From NCBI RefSeq assembly GCF_040081925.1, contig NZ_JBEBMF010000004.1, positions 62,001 through 126,000 on the forward strand: a stretch of DNA of 64,000 nucleotides. Reading direction: 5' to 3'. Below the pieces are notes generated by a model. It was not told the DNA's origin and did not search any database. It saw only the letters and a program-made list of their open reading frames with translations. Below are positions 32,060 through 41,789 of the stretch, one piece after another (within the stretch, counting starts at the first letter, position 1; every line of letters begins with the position of its first letter). This DNA is from Mesorhizobium_K quangtriensis (GTDB lineage Bacteria > Pseudomonadota > Alphaproteobacteria > Rhizobiales > Rhizobiaceae). The translations under genes and the position numbers were made by a program.

Positions 32060-32983
32060 TCAATTCCCGATATGCGGACGCGCGCCGCGACCCGCAGCGA
32101 GTTTGACCTGCCGGTGGCGCTCTGCATAACGGGCACGATCTTCCGCGCTGCGTTCGTAATAGCAACTTTCGCAAGACACGCCTTCCTCGAACTTCGGCGA
32201 CAGCCGGTTGGCGGCCGTCAGCGGACGACGGCAGGCACGACACAAAGCCGCATCGCCAACCTCCAGGCCGTGCGCAACCGATACCCGTTCGTCGAAGACG
32301 AAGCACTCGCCCTGCCAGAGGCTTTCCGAGGCCGGCACCTCCTCGAGATATTTCAGGATGCCACCCTTGAGATGAAAAACATCTTCTATTCCAAGTGAGC
32401 GCACATAGGCGGTGGCCTTTTCGCAGCGAATTCCACCCGTGCAGAACATCGCGACTTTTTTCCCCTCCAGTTCAGCGCGATGACGTTCCACCCAGGCGGG
32501 GAAGTCGCGGAAACTCTGCGTTTCGGGGTCGAGCGCACCCGCGAATGTGCCGAGGCGAACCTCGTAATCATTGCGCGTATCGATGACCACCGTGCCCGGA
32601 TCGGCAATCAGCGCGTTCCAATCGCTAGGGGCGACATAAGCGCCGGCGTCGGCGAGCGGATCGATATCCGCAACGCCCATGGTTACAATCTCTTGCTTCA
32701 ATCGCACCTTCATGCGGTGGAAAGGCATCTCGTCGGCGGACGAATATTTGACGTCGAGGCCCGCGAATTCCGGCATATCCTCCAGATGGGCGATGAGTTC
32801 GGCAATCGCCTTCTCGCTGCCTGCAACCGTCCCGTTGATGCCCTCTCGGGCAAGCAGCAAAGTACCCTTGATACCGCGCCCACAACAGAATGCGGCCAAC
32901 GGGGCACGCAGTTCGTCGCAACGGTCAAGCCGCACGAAGCGGTAGAGCGCCGCGACACGGAAAGCAGGTGTGAATGAATTCAT
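32060..32983 (-). CDS. trhO: tRNA uridine-5-oxyacetic-acid-pathway hydroxylase TrhO (rhodanese-like)
   Basis: A 307-residue UPF0176 protein. An N-terminal ferredoxin-like domain (about 1-105) is followed by a rhodanese domain (about 115-220) with the active Cys C181 in FCTGGIRCEKA, and a short Cys-rich tail (ALCRACRRPL, SCESCYYE). TrhO uses oxygen to hydroxylate U34 of certain tRNAs (ho5U), helping decode wobble codons. Divergent from the muramidase gene. Confidence 0.9.
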   Translation of the reverse strand: MNSFTPAFRVAALYRFVRLDRCDELRAPLAAFCCGRGIKGTLLLAREGINGTVAGSEKAIAELIAHLEDMPEFAGLDVKYSSADEMPFHRMKVRLKQEIVTMGVADIDPLADAGAYVAPSDWNALIADPGTVVIDTRNDYEVRLGTFAGALDPETQSFRDFPAWVERHRAELEGKKVAMFCTGGIRCEKATAYVRSLGIEDVFHLKGGILKYLEEVPASESLWQGECFVFDERVSVAHGLEVGDAALCRACRRPLTAANRLSPKFEEGVSCESCYYERSAEDRARYAERHRQVKLAAGRGARPHIGN

Positions 32984-33160
32984 GGCAGCAGCCGGTATCG
33001 ATTTGGCACAAAAATTTCAAGATCGACAAGAAAAGCCGTTTATATACAATGGCTTATAGATAAGACAAAGCACTCTGACGTAACATTGATCTGCAATCCT
33101 ATCGCCCGTTTATCCCCGTCGTGCGGACCGGATCGACACTTGTCCGAAAAGGAGAGGTCG

Positions 33161-34054
33161 ATGTTCACGCAGCAAACCATAGATGAAATCAGGCAGGTCG
33201 CAGTCGAGTTCGGCATCGAACCGGCGGCACTGCTCGCCGTGGCCGAAGTGGAGAGCGGTGGCGCCGTCTTTGCGCTGATCGAAGGCCGGCAGGAGCCTCT
33301 GATCCGCTTCGAAGGCCATTATTTCGACAGGCGCCTTTCAGGCGATGCACTGGCAATCGCACGCACTGCGGGCCTTGCGTCGCCCCACGCGGGCGCGATC
33401 GTCAACCCGGCGTCGCAGGCGGCGCGCTGGCGCTTGCTGGAGCGAGCAGCTTCTATCGACCACCGCGCCGCCTACGAATCCGTCTCATGGGGCCTTGGCC
33501 AGGTCATGGGAGCGCATTGGGCATGGCTGGGCTTTGGCGACATCGATACGCTGGTGGCCGAGGCGCGCGTCAGCGCAGCGGGACAGGCGCGGCTGATGGC
33601 GAAATTCATCGACAAGTCAGCGTTGCGGCCATCGCTGCTGGCGCACGACTGGGAAGCGTTCGCTCGCGGCTACAACGGCCCAAACTACAGAAAGAACGCG
33701 TATCACACGAAACTCGCGTCGGCTTATCGCAGGTTGGCCGGCGGCTCCGATATCCCAGGCAAAGCCGACCCAGCGCCAAAGTTGCTGCGATACGGATCTG
33801 CTGGGGAAGCTGTACGCGATCTGCAGACGTCCCTCTCAGCACTCGGCTATCCGCTCACCGTCGATGGCAAGTTTGGTAACCGCACCAGGCGTGCGGTCAT
33901 GGCTTTTCAGAAAGACCGGGGGCTTGAGATTGATGGAATAGTCGGCCCTGCCACAAGAAAGGTGATCGGCGAGGCGATGCCGTTCAGCGGTTCAGGGTGG
34001 CAAAAGATTCGCGATTGGATCGAGAAGCTTTTCATCGCTCGCCGTCCAATATGA
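33161..34054 (+). CDS. Endolysin-type N-acetylmuramidase with peptidoglycan-binding domain
   Basis: A 297-residue protein without an obvious signal peptide. Residues about 5-195 are the DUF3380/N-acetylmuramidase domain (catalytic E31 in AVAEVESGG; SWGLGQVMGAHW; FARGYNGPNY). Residues about 210-265 are a PG-binding-1 domain (LRYGSAGEAVRDLQTSLSAL and GIVGPATRKVIG). This architecture is typical of phage lysins, yet no phage genes lie nearby. The start follows AAGGAGAGG. Confidence 0.87.
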   Translation: MFTQQTIDEIRQVAVEFGIEPAALLAVAEVESGGAVFALIEGRQEPLIRFEGHYFDRRLSGDALAIARTAGLASPHAGAIVNPASQAARWRLLERAASIDHRAAYESVSWGLGQVMGAHWAWLGFGDIDTLVAEARVSAAGQARLMAKFIDKSALRPSLLAHDWEAFARGYNGPNYRKNAYHTKLASAYRRLAGGSDIPGKADPAPKLLRYGSAGEAVRDLQTSLSALGYPLTVDGKFGNRTRRAVMAFQKDRGLEIDGIVGPATRKVIGEAMPFSGSGWQKIRDWIEKLFIARRPI

Positions 34055-34138
34055 TCAGCATGTTACCTTGGGTTTCATGGACTCGTCACGGTCGTTCTGC
34101 TAACCGATTGAATTCCCCCCTCATGACGGAGAGCAGAC

Positions 34139-34780
34139 GTGGCAGGCAAAACCGAAAAGCTTCTTTCGCTGCTCGACGGGCAGCCTGTCATTCCCGTGAT
34201 CAAGATCAAGGACCTTGAGAATGCCGTACCGCTGGCGCGTGCGCTGGCTGCCGGTGGGTTGCGCATGATCGAGATCACCCTGCGCACGCACGACGCGCTC
34301 GAAGCCATCCGGCGCGTTGCCGGCGAGGTAGAAGACGCCGTGGTCGGCGCGGGCACCGTGCTGAACCCGAAGCAGTTCGACGAGGCGGCTGCGGCCGGTT
34401 CCAAGTTCATCGTCAGCCCCGGCCTGACGAGCAGCCTCATTTCGGCGGCAGCCGACAGCGAAGTGCCGCTGTTGCCCGGAGCCATAACGCCGGGCGAGAT
34501 CATGACCGCTCTGGAAGCTGGCATCGACTTCCTGAAGTTTTTCCCGGCAGAACAGGCCGGCGGCACGACTTTCCTGCGCTCGCTCGCCTCGCCACTCGCC
34601 TCCGTCCGCTTCTGTCCGACGGGCGGCATCTCTGCCCTCAACGCCGAGGAATATCTCGCTGTGCCGAATGTTGTGTGCGTCGGTGGTTCGTGGGTCGCGC
34701 CGGACGACGCGATACGGGACGGGAAATGGGACGTCATCGAGTCTCTTGCCCGTCAGGCGAGCGCGCTCAAGCCGATCTGA
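34139..34780 (+). CDS. eda: KDPG/KHG aldolase
   Basis: A 213-residue class I aldolase. The Schiff-base lysine is K133 in FLKFFPAE, the general acid/base is E45 and the phosphate-binding R49 lies in IEITLRT; GGISALNAEEYL binds phosphate. It cleaves 2-keto-3-deoxy-6-phosphogluconate to pyruvate and glyceraldehyde-3-phosphate in the Entner-Doudoroff path, and can use 4-hydroxy-2-oxoglutarate. The GTG start follows GGAGAGCAGAC. edd is not in the window. Confidence 0.92.
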   Translation: MAGKTEKLLSLLDGQPVIPVIKIKDLENAVPLARALAAGGLRMIEITLRTHDALEAIRRVAGEVEDAVVGAGTVLNPKQFDEAAAAGSKFIVSPGLTSSLISAAADSEVPLLPGAITPGEIMTALEAGIDFLKFFPAEQAGGTTFLRSLASPLASVRFCPTGGISALNAEEYLAVPNVVCVGGSWVAPDDAIRDGKWDVIESLARQASALKPI

Positions 34781-34797
34781 CACCTGTTCCCGGAAGG

Positions 34798-34826
34798 AAA
34801 AAAGGCCGGCATAGCCGGCCTTTTTC
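34798..34826. terminator. Bidirectional rho-independent terminator
   Basis: GGCCGGC/GCCGGCC with a 3-nt loop, flanked by A-run and T-run, between the convergent eda and DUF882 genes. It can work in both directions. Confidence 0.9.
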
Positions 34827-34841
34827 TTTGTGATCTTGCGA

Positions 34842-36506
34842 TCAGTTTGTCTGGAAGCGAGCGACCGGCATGAAGCTCACCGCCTTGCCACTAAAGCGGC
34901 TTGCGTCGGCAACAACGGTGTCTCGCTGGAACCCTGTAGCGAAAACCTGGCTGGGCGCGGTGCGCACCATCAGATGCGCCACAGCCGGAGCGCTGGCGTC
35001 ATAGGCGAGCGTCGTCTGTCCGCCGAGTGCCCACCGAGCCGCTTCCGGTTGCGCAGCAACAACCTGCGGCTTTGGCGCGGGTTTGGTAGCGTCTGCCCGG
35101 GCGCGGTCACCCTTTGACGTCGTCTTGGAGTCGGTCGGAGCATCGGCAAGAGAGGCCACGGATTTGGGCTTTGCGGCTGCGGGTTGGGCTGCTGCCGCGA
35201 GGCGCTTGCTCTTTCCGTTTGAGGCGGCAGCGCTCTCTTCCTCGGAGGCAATAAGCGCGGCGACGTCGAACCCATCCGAGGCCGGGCGCTGTTCCGGTGC
35301 GGGAGGCGCAAGCGCAAGCAGAGGAGAGCCAACCTCTTCGCCTTCCTGGGCGGGACGCCAGCTCGGCAACGGAATACTAGCGCTTTCAGCCTCGTCGTAC
35401 GCCGCTTCAGCATCCACGGGCGTAGCCGAAGCAACGGCAAAGGGAATGTTATCCGGTTGCGCGGGATCGGTCGTCCCGTTCACCGCCCCGGCATCCGCCG
35501 GCGCGGCAGCCATCGTCTGACCGACATCGACCTGCGGCCGAGGTGCGAAGAGCGGCACGGGAACATCACGCGCCGGAAGCGCGGCTATGATTGTCTGGGG
35601 GGTCTCAACGACCTCTTCGTCGGCGGTCGAGAAGGGAACGGTTGCCGGGTTGGCTTCGTCAGGCGGAACAATGCTGATTTCCGCGGACGGCTTCGGAGCC
35701 GGTGCGGACGCGACAACCGTGCCCGAGCCTTCGCTGTTATCCTCTTCCTCATCGGCGCCGCCACCAAACAACGCCGCCAGAAGGCCGCCGGAGCGTCCCT
35801 TCTTCTCCGGAGCGGCAGCGGCAAGTGCGAGAGCGGTGGTTCCAGACTTCTTGCGCGACTCATAGGACGCGAGCGCCTGCTCGAAGCCCGGCAACGGCTT
35901 GCCGTCGGAAGGCACATGCAGCGTCTTGCCGTTCGGGAACACCGCGACGAGTTCGCTGCGGCTCATGCGCGGCCAATGCCTGACATTGCCGACGTCCATG
36001 TGGACGAACGGTGACCCGGAGCGCGGGTAATAACCGACGCCACCGGCCTGGGCCCGAAGGCCCGCATCACGCAGCTTTTTCAGCGGCACGCCTGGAATGT
36101 AGAAATCCATCGCTTTGCCAAGCATGTGCTGGCTCTTGTTGGCGACGCCTTTCGAGCGCTTGCGCAGCATCGAATTGGTCGCCGGGGAGCGATAGGCGGA
36201 GACGACATGGATGTAATCCTTGGCGCCGACAGCCCTGTAGGCTTCCCAGACCGTGTCGAGCAGGCGGGGGTCCATCTTCGTGGGCTCGTTGCGCCGCCAG
36301 TCGCGCAGGAAGTTGTTGATCTGCCGCAGGCCGGCCTGATCGTAGCGGCCATTGCGCTTGAACGTGATCTCGGCACGTTCCTTGGTATGAATGAAATAGA
36401 GCTTAAGCGTACGGGTCTCGGCCTGTGCGGCCTGTGCGCCAAACGCCATCACGCCGAACACCAGCATGAACCCTGTAAGCCATTTTGGCCAGATCGTGGT
36501 CTTCAC
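34842..36506 (-). CDS. DUF882/M15-like murein peptidase with long disordered tail
   Basis: An exported protein of about 554 residues. A signal segment (VKTTIWPKWLTGFMLVFG... ending near AQAAQA) is followed by a DUF882 (peptidase M15-like) domain (about 30-185), with SAYRSPATNSML, SQHMLGKAMDFYIPG and VHMDVGNVRHW giving the His/Asp zinc site typical of YcbK. The rest, about 350 residues, is Ala/Pro-rich with no clear fold. GTG was chosen as the start because it gives a full signal peptide; a TTG 36 bases upstream is possible. Neither has a strong ribosome site. Confidence 0.85.
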   Translation of the reverse strand: MKTTIWPKWLTGFMLVFGVMAFGAQAAQAETRTLKLYFIHTKERAEITFKRNGRYDQAGLRQINNFLRDWRRNEPTKMDPRLLDTVWEAYRAVGAKDYIHVVSAYRSPATNSMLRKRSKGVANKSQHMLGKAMDFYIPGVPLKKLRDAGLRAQAGGVGYYPRSGSPFVHMDVGNVRHWPRMSRSELVAVFPNGKTLHVPSDGKPLPGFEQALASYESRKKSGTTALALAAAAPEKKGRSGGLLAALFGGGADEEEDNSEGSGTVVASAPAPKPSAEISIVPPDEANPATVPFSTADEEVVETPQTIIAALPARDVPVPLFAPRPQVDVGQTMAAAPADAGAVNGTTDPAQPDNIPFAVASATPVDAEAAYDEAESASIPLPSWRPAQEGEEVGSPLLALAPPAPEQRPASDGFDVAALIASEEESAAASNGKSKRLAAAAQPAAAKPKSVASLADAPTDSKTTSKGDRARADATKPAPKPQVVAAQPEAARWALGGQTTLAYDASAPAVAHLMVRTAPSQVFATGFQRDTVVADASRFSGKAVSFMPVARFQTN

Positions 36507-36775
36507 GGTCGGCCGCGCATTGGGTCGGTCTGCTCTCGTCAAATCAAAAGGCCTTGCAGGCTGCCGTTTGTCCCCGAAGACGACGAACGGATGCGTTGGA
36601 GTGACATCCGAATATCGATCCTAATGGTTAATCCCCGCTTATTGAAGTCGAAATGCGGTAACACCGTGGCAACAATCTGGTGCAAACCGGCCAGGCAGTA
36701 TCGTGGTAAATCGACGGTTTAAATCAAATTGCGCGCCATACAAGCCGTCGAGCGTACCATCGGCCACCAGTCAAG

Positions 36776-38266
36776 TCAGGAGGCAAGCCTGTCGAGCCGG
36801 CCCTCTTCGGGATCGATACCATACTCCTTCAGCTTCCTGTAGAGCGTGGATCGTCCTATCCCCAGACGGCGAGCCACCTCACTCATCTGGCCGTGGTAGT
36901 GCTCGATAGCGAGCTTGATCATCTCCAGCTCGACATCTGCGAGGGTTCTGACGTTGCCACGATCGTCGAGCGCCCGCAGCACGAAGGATTGCGGAGATGC
37001 CGCGAGCTGAATCTGTTCGGCGGGAGCTTCCCCGGCGGTGGGCGGCTGGCGATCCACCCGGTCGAGGTCGATCGACCCTTCGACTTGTGCCCGTATCTGC
37101 GGGAATTCCTCTTCGGTAAGGATTCCGCCCTCGCAGAGTACGGAAGCCCGAAATACCGCATTTTCAAGCTGCCTTATGTTGCCGGGCCAATCATATGACC
37201 GAAGCATGGTGAGAGCGCCCTCGGAGATGGCGTTCACAGGCGCTGCCCCCCCCTTGCCCCCCGGCACGCGCGCCATGAAATGCCGCACCAGATAGGGGAT
37301 GTCGTCCCTGCGATCCCTTAGCGGCGGGACGATGATCGGATAGACGTTCAGCCGGTAAAACAAGTCCTCGCGGAAGGCGCCGTCCTTCACCTGCTTCAAC
37401 AGGTCGCGATGGGTTGCGGAAATCAGCCTGATATCGACCTTGATGGTGGACTTGCCGCCGACAGGATCGACCTCGCCATCCTGCACGGCGCGCAACAGCT
37501 TCACCTGCACGTCGAGCGGAAGATCGCCGATCTCGTCCAGAAAAAGCGTTCCGGTATGGGCTTCGACAAATTTGCCCGCATGCTTTTCGGTCGCCCCGGT
37601 GAACGCGCCTTTTTCGTGGCCGAACAGGATGCTCTCGACCAGATTTTCTGGGATCGCACCACAATTGACCGTTACGAACGGTTTCGAGCGTCGTTCGCCC
37701 GAACCCTGTATCGCCCGGGCAACCAGTTCCTTGCCGACGCCTGATTCGCCTTCGATCAGGATCGGAATATCGGACGCGGAAGCCTTTTGCGCGAGCCTCA
37801 GGACCTTTTCCATCGTCGGGCTTTTGGTCACGATGTCCTTGAAGGTTATGACGCTGCCACGCCGGACGGAGCGGCGGGCGTCGGCCTCCATGGCCTCGAC
37901 CTTGAGTGCATTGGCAATGGCAGTGCGCAGCCGTTCGGGCGAAGCGGGCTTGACGACAAAGTCAAACGCCCCGTTGCGCATCGCCGACACGACTGTATCG
38001 ATGCCGCCCTGCGCCGTCTGGACGACCACGGGAATGTCGATTTCGCGCTCGCGCATGGCCTTCAGCACGCCGATGCCGTCGATACCGGGCATGGCGAGAT
38101 CGAGCACGATTGCGGAAATCGCACTTCCGGCGGAACTTTCCAGTTTCGCCAGCGCTTCTTCTCCTCCTTCGACCGGTACAACCTCGTAGCCGAACTTCTC
38201 AAGCGAAGCCTGAAGCAGCCTGCGCTGCACGGGATCGTCATCGACTATGAGGATGGAACCTGCCAT
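36776..38266 (-). CDS. Sigma-54-dependent NtrC-type response regulator
   Basis: A 496-residue three-domain activator. Receiver domain 1-120 with phosphoryl site D56 (LDLAMPG). AAA+ domain about 140-370 with Walker A GESGVGKE (173-180), the sigma-54 loop GAFTGA (220-225) and Walker B LFLDEIGD (241-248). Fis-type helix-turn-helix at the end (about 460-485). No partner kinase is encoded next to it. The ATG start is divergent from pepF. Target genes are unknown. Confidence 0.92.
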   Translation of the reverse strand: MAGSILIVDDDPVQRRLLQASLEKFGYEVVPVEGGEEALAKLESSAGSAISAIVLDLAMPGIDGIGVLKAMREREIDIPVVVQTAQGGIDTVVSAMRNGAFDFVVKPASPERLRTAIANALKVEAMEADARRSVRRGSVITFKDIVTKSPTMEKVLRLAQKASASDIPILIEGESGVGKELVARAIQGSGERRSKPFVTVNCGAIPENLVESILFGHEKGAFTGATEKHAGKFVEAHTGTLFLDEIGDLPLDVQVKLLRAVQDGEVDPVGGKSTIKVDIRLISATHRDLLKQVKDGAFREDLFYRLNVYPIIVPPLRDRRDDIPYLVRHFMARVPGGKGGAAPVNAISEGALTMLRSYDWPGNIRQLENAVFRASVLCEGGILTEEEFPQIRAQVEGSIDLDRVDRQPPTAGEAPAEQIQLAASPQSFVLRALDDRGNVRTLADVELEMIKLAIEHYHGQMSEVARRLGIGRSTLYRKLKEYGIDPEEGRLDRLAS

Positions 38267-38412
38267 GAGGAATCGCTATCTGAGGGTATCTTGCTTCGGA
38301 GCCTGTTGCCGGCGAATGGATCAACTTGGCACAGGCTTCTAAACAACGCTTCAAAAAAGCCGGTGAACGAAGTCTTTAGACTTTTCACGGCTTCGGATTC
38401 GGAAGGCTGACC

Positions 38413-40254
38413 ATGCGACTGTTCTCGGGCGAACGAAAGGGCACTGCGGCGGCCAAGGCGAAAGACCTTGGCGACCTGCCGGAATGGAACCTCGCCGATC
38501 TCTATACCGGGATAAATGCACCCGAACTCAATACCGACATGGAGCGAGCAGCGGCCGAGTCGCAGGCGTTCGAGAGCCGATGGAAGGGCCAGCTCGCCGC
38601 GGAAGCCGCGAGGGGTGCGGCAGGGCAACTTGGCATCGCTCTGCGCGACTACGAGGGCCTCGAGGAACTGATCGGTCGCATCGCCTCCTATGCCGGGCTG
38701 ATCTACGCCGGGGACACATCGGATCCGCAACGGGCCAAGCTTTACGGCGACGTGCAGGAAAGGATGACGGACGCATCCGCGCATCTCCTGTTCTTTGCTC
38801 TCGAGCTAAACCTGATCGACGACGCCGTGATTGAGCAGGCGCTCGCAGACGACACGTTGTTCGGCCACTACCGGCCTTGGGTCATCGATCTGCGCAAGGA
38901 CAAGCCCTACCAGCTCGAGGATCGCATAGAGCAGCTTTTCCACGAGAAATCGGTGACAGGACGCGGTGCCTGGAACCGTCTCTTCGATGAAACAATGACG
39001 GAACTGCGCTTCGACGTCGGCGGTGAGGAGATGCTTCTCGAGCCGACGCTGAACCGCCTCCAAGACGCCGACGGCAAGGTCAGGCAGGAAGCCGCCGAGG
39101 CTCTTGCGGTGACCTTTCGCAAGAACCTGCGGACGTTCACGCTGATTACCAACACGCTCGCCAAGGACAAGGAGATTTCTGACCGCTGGCGTGGCTTCAA
39201 GGACATCGCGGATTCGCGTCATCTGGCCAACCGGGTCGAGAAGGGCGTGGTGGATGCCCTCGCTGCAGCCGTGCGCGAAGCCTATCCCCACCTGTCGCAC
39301 CGCTACTATCGGATGAAGGCGCGTTGGCTTGGCATGGACGCAATGAACCACTGGGATCGCAACGCGCCTCTGCCTGAAACGCCGCAGGCAACAATCGGCT
39401 GGGAAGAGGCGAAGAACACGGTTCTGTCGGCCTACCAGGATTTTTCGCCGGACATGGCGGAGATCGCGCGCACCTTCTTCGACCGCAACTGGATCGACGC
39501 GCCGGTCCGTCCAGGCAAGGCGCCGGGCGCCTTCGCGCATCCGACCGTGCCCTCCGCCCATCCCTACGTCCTGCTCAACTACATGGGCAAGCCGCGCGAC
39601 GTGATGACGTTGGCGCACGAACTCGGCCACGGCGTGCATCAGGTTTTGGCGGGCGGGCAAGGCGCGCTGATGGCTTCAACGCCGCTGACGCTCGCCGAAA
39701 CCGCCTCGGTGTTCGGCGAAATGCTCACCTTCCGCTCCCTGCTCGATCGCACCAAGGACAAGCGGGAGCGCAAGGCGATGCTGGCGCAGAAGGTCGAGGA
39801 CATGATCAACACGGTCGTGCGCCAGATCGCCTTCTACGAATTCGAGCGCAAGGTTCACACGGAGCGCCGCAACGGCGAACTGACCTCAGACAAGATCGGC
39901 GAGTTCTGGCTGGAGGTGCAGAAGGAAAGCCTTGGACCAGCAATTAAGCTGCGGGACGGGTACGAGACCTTCTGGGCCTACATCCCGCACTTCATCCATT
40001 CACCGTTCTACGTCTATGCCTACGCCTTCGGCGACTGCCTCGTGAATTCGCTCTACGCCGTCTATCAGAACGCCGAGCGCGGTTTTCAGGAGAAGTATTT
40101 CGAGATGCTGCGAGCCGGCGGCACGAAGCATCATTCGGAGCTTCTGAAGCCCTTCGGGCTGGACGCCTCCGATCCGAAATTCTGGCAGGGCGGCCTTGGC
40201 GTCATCAGCGGACTGATCGACGAACTGGAAGCGCTGGATAAGGCGACGGCTTAA
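38413..40254 (+). CDS. pepF: M3-family oligoendopeptidase PepF
   Basis: A 613-residue thimet-like metallopeptidase. The zinc motif HELGH is at 402-406 (LAHELGHGVHQVL), with the third ligand Glu in the following ETASVFGEM segment. It degrades cytosolic peptides of roughly 7-17 residues, as in signal-peptide turnover. Its stop overlaps that of the convergent NfeD gene by four bases. The start lies at the end of a divergent promoter region shared with the response regulator. Confidence 0.92.
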   Translation: MRLFSGERKGTAAAKAKDLGDLPEWNLADLYTGINAPELNTDMERAAAESQAFESRWKGQLAAEAARGAAGQLGIALRDYEGLEELIGRIASYAGLIYAGDTSDPQRAKLYGDVQERMTDASAHLLFFALELNLIDDAVIEQALADDTLFGHYRPWVIDLRKDKPYQLEDRIEQLFHEKSVTGRGAWNRLFDETMTELRFDVGGEEMLLEPTLNRLQDADGKVRQEAAEALAVTFRKNLRTFTLITNTLAKDKEISDRWRGFKDIADSRHLANRVEKGVVDALAAAVREAYPHLSHRYYRMKARWLGMDAMNHWDRNAPLPETPQATIGWEEAKNTVLSAYQDFSPDMAEIARTFFDRNWIDAPVRPGKAPGAFAHPTVPSAHPYVLLNYMGKPRDVMTLAHELGHGVHQVLAGGQGALMASTPLTLAETASVFGEMLTFRSLLDRTKDKRERKAMLAQKVEDMINTVVRQIAFYEFERKVHTERRNGELTSDKIGEFWLEVQKESLGPAIKLRDGYETFWAYIPHFIHSPFYVYAYAFGDCLVNSLYAVYQNAERGFQEKYFEMLRAGGTKHHSELLKPFGLDASDPKFWQGGLGVISGLIDELEALDKATA

Positions 40255-40715
40255 ACCGCCTCCACCACAAGTTCCAGGTCGAGATCTGCGGCTGCCTTGA
40301 CGCGCACCGTCGTGCCGGCGGGAAGATCGGGGCCGGCGACGCGCCACATCGTGTCTCCGATCTTCACCCGGCCGCGACCGTTGACGATCGGCTCGGTGAG
40401 CGTGGCGAGGCGTCCGACGAGTTGGTCGCCACGGCGGTTCAACAGCGGCTGGTCGGACGTATCGCCCCGGCTCCTGACGATCTTCTTGCCGACAAGTGCG
40501 CAGGCAAGCGACAGCGCAAGGAAAAGCACAACCTGTAGCTGCCAGACCCAGAAGCCGGCATCCCAGAACATGAGCGACAACGCACCGACGATCAGCGCGG
40601 CAAGCCCGATCCAGAGCAGGAAAACGCCAGGCAGGAAGACCTCCAGGATAAGCAGCACGAAACCGAGCGCCATCCAGTTCCACGGACCCAGTTCTGAGAA
40701 GAAGCGGACGATCAT
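40251..40715 (-). CDS. NfeD-family membrane protein
   Basis: A 154-residue protein with two to three membrane helices in the first 70 residues (NWMALGFVLLILEVFLPGVFLLWIGLAALIVGAL) and a C-terminal OB-like beta barrel (about 95-154; NRRGDQLVGRLATLTEPIVNGRGRVKIGD). NfeD proteins act with SPFH/stomatin partners in membrane quality control. It is 10 bases downstream of an SPFH gene on the same strand, the classical pair. Confidence 0.88.
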   Translation of the reverse strand: MIVRFFSELGPWNWMALGFVLLILEVFLPGVFLLWIGLAALIVGALSLMFWDAGFWVWQLQVVLFLALSLACALVGKKIVRSRGDTSDQPLLNRRGDQLVGRLATLTEPIVNGRGRVKIGDTMWRVAGPDLPAGTTVRVKAAADLDLELVVEAV

Positions 40716-40725
40716 CGCCGTCGGC

Positions 40726-41676
40726 CTACTGGTTTTCGTCGGGCCGCACGGAAGGCGGACGCTGCGACTGCCGAGATGGCGTGCCTGACGGGCCGTTGCC
40801 AAAGACCTCCTTGGCGATCGCGCCGATGCCACCAAGCGACCCGACCAGCGCCGAGGCCTCGAGAGGCATCATGATGATCTTGCTGTTGCTGGCCGAGGCA
40901 ATCTTCGCCAATGCGTCGGTGTATTTCTGCGCCACGAAGTAGTTCACAGCCTGGACATCACCCTTGGCGATTGCTTCGGACACAACCTGCGTCGCCTTCG
41001 CTTCGGCTTCCGCTGCGCGTTCGCGCGCTTCCGCGTCACGGAAGGCTGCTTCCTTGCGGCCTTCGGCCTCCAGAACCTGCGCGGCCTTGAGACCTTCCGC
41101 GGCGAGAATCTGTGCGCGCTTGTCGCGCTCGGCCATCATCTGGCGGGCCATCGAATCGACCAGATTGGCCGGCGGGTTGATGTCCTTGATCTCGACTCGT
41201 GTCATCTTGATGCCCCACGGATGCGCCGCCTCATCGACGATCCTGAGCAGCCGCTCGTTGATCGCGTCGCGGTTGGATAGGAGTTCGTCGAGGTCCATCG
41301 AGCCCATGACCGAGCGGATGTTGGTCATGGTAAGGTTGAGAATAGCGTTCTGAAGGCCGGACACCTGATAGGCCGCCTGCGGCGCGTTCAGCACCTGATA
41401 GAAAGAGACGCCGTCGACCGACACGATGGCGTTATCCTTGGTGATCACTTCCTGGGTCGGAACTTCGAGCACCTGCTCCATCATGTTCATCTTCGCGCCG
41501 ATGCGATCGATGAACGGGATGATGATGTTGAGGCCGGGCGTCAGTGTCTTCGTGTAGCGGCCGAAGCGTTCCACAGTGTAGTTATAGCCCTGCGGAACGG
41601 TCTTGATGCCGGCGAAGAGAACGACCAGCACAAGGACGACAAGCACCGGTATGACGATATCGAAGCCTGAAAACAT
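40726..41676 (-). CDS. SPFH/stomatin-family protein (QmcA-like)
   Basis: A 316-residue protein with one N-terminal membrane helix (about 6-24), an SPFH domain (about 25-190; VPQGYNYTVERFGRYTKTL and VSVDGVSFYQV), and a long Ala/Glu-rich coiled coil (about 180-245). It forms large membrane rings or cages that scaffold proteases or NfeD. Operonic with the NfeD gene. The start follows TTGGGGGAGAGCAG. Confidence 0.9.
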   Translation of the reverse strand: MFSGFDIVIPVLVVLVLVVLFAGIKTVPQGYNYTVERFGRYTKTLTPGLNIIIPFIDRIGAKMNMMEQVLEVPTQEVITKDNAIVSVDGVSFYQVLNAPQAAYQVSGLQNAILNLTMTNIRSVMGSMDLDELLSNRDAINERLLRIVDEAAHPWGIKMTRVEIKDINPPANLVDSMARQMMAERDKRAQILAAEGLKAAQVLEAEGRKEAAFRDAEARERAAEAEAKATQVVSEAIAKGDVQAVNYFVAQKYTDALAKIASASNSKIIMMPLEASALVGSLGGIGAIAKEVFGNGPSGTPSRQSQRPPSVRPDENQ

Positions 41677-41789
41677 CTGCTCTCCCCCAAGTTGGAGCGA
41701 CGGTTGCCGCCTGCCGAATCACGTAGGAACCCGGCGAAGCCTATACAATCATACCGTGGCGGATTGGTTAGCGCTTGCCTTAACGGGCT

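Noticed and set aside
36628..36642. TTAA-N7-TTAT resembling a CtrA site upstream of the DUF882 gene
   Set aside because: The second half-site is imperfect and such near matches are common in AT-rich gaps.
38325..38345. TTGGCACAGGCTTCT as a sigma-54 promoter near the NtrC-type gene
   Set aside because: The -12 element lacks TGC at the right spacing.
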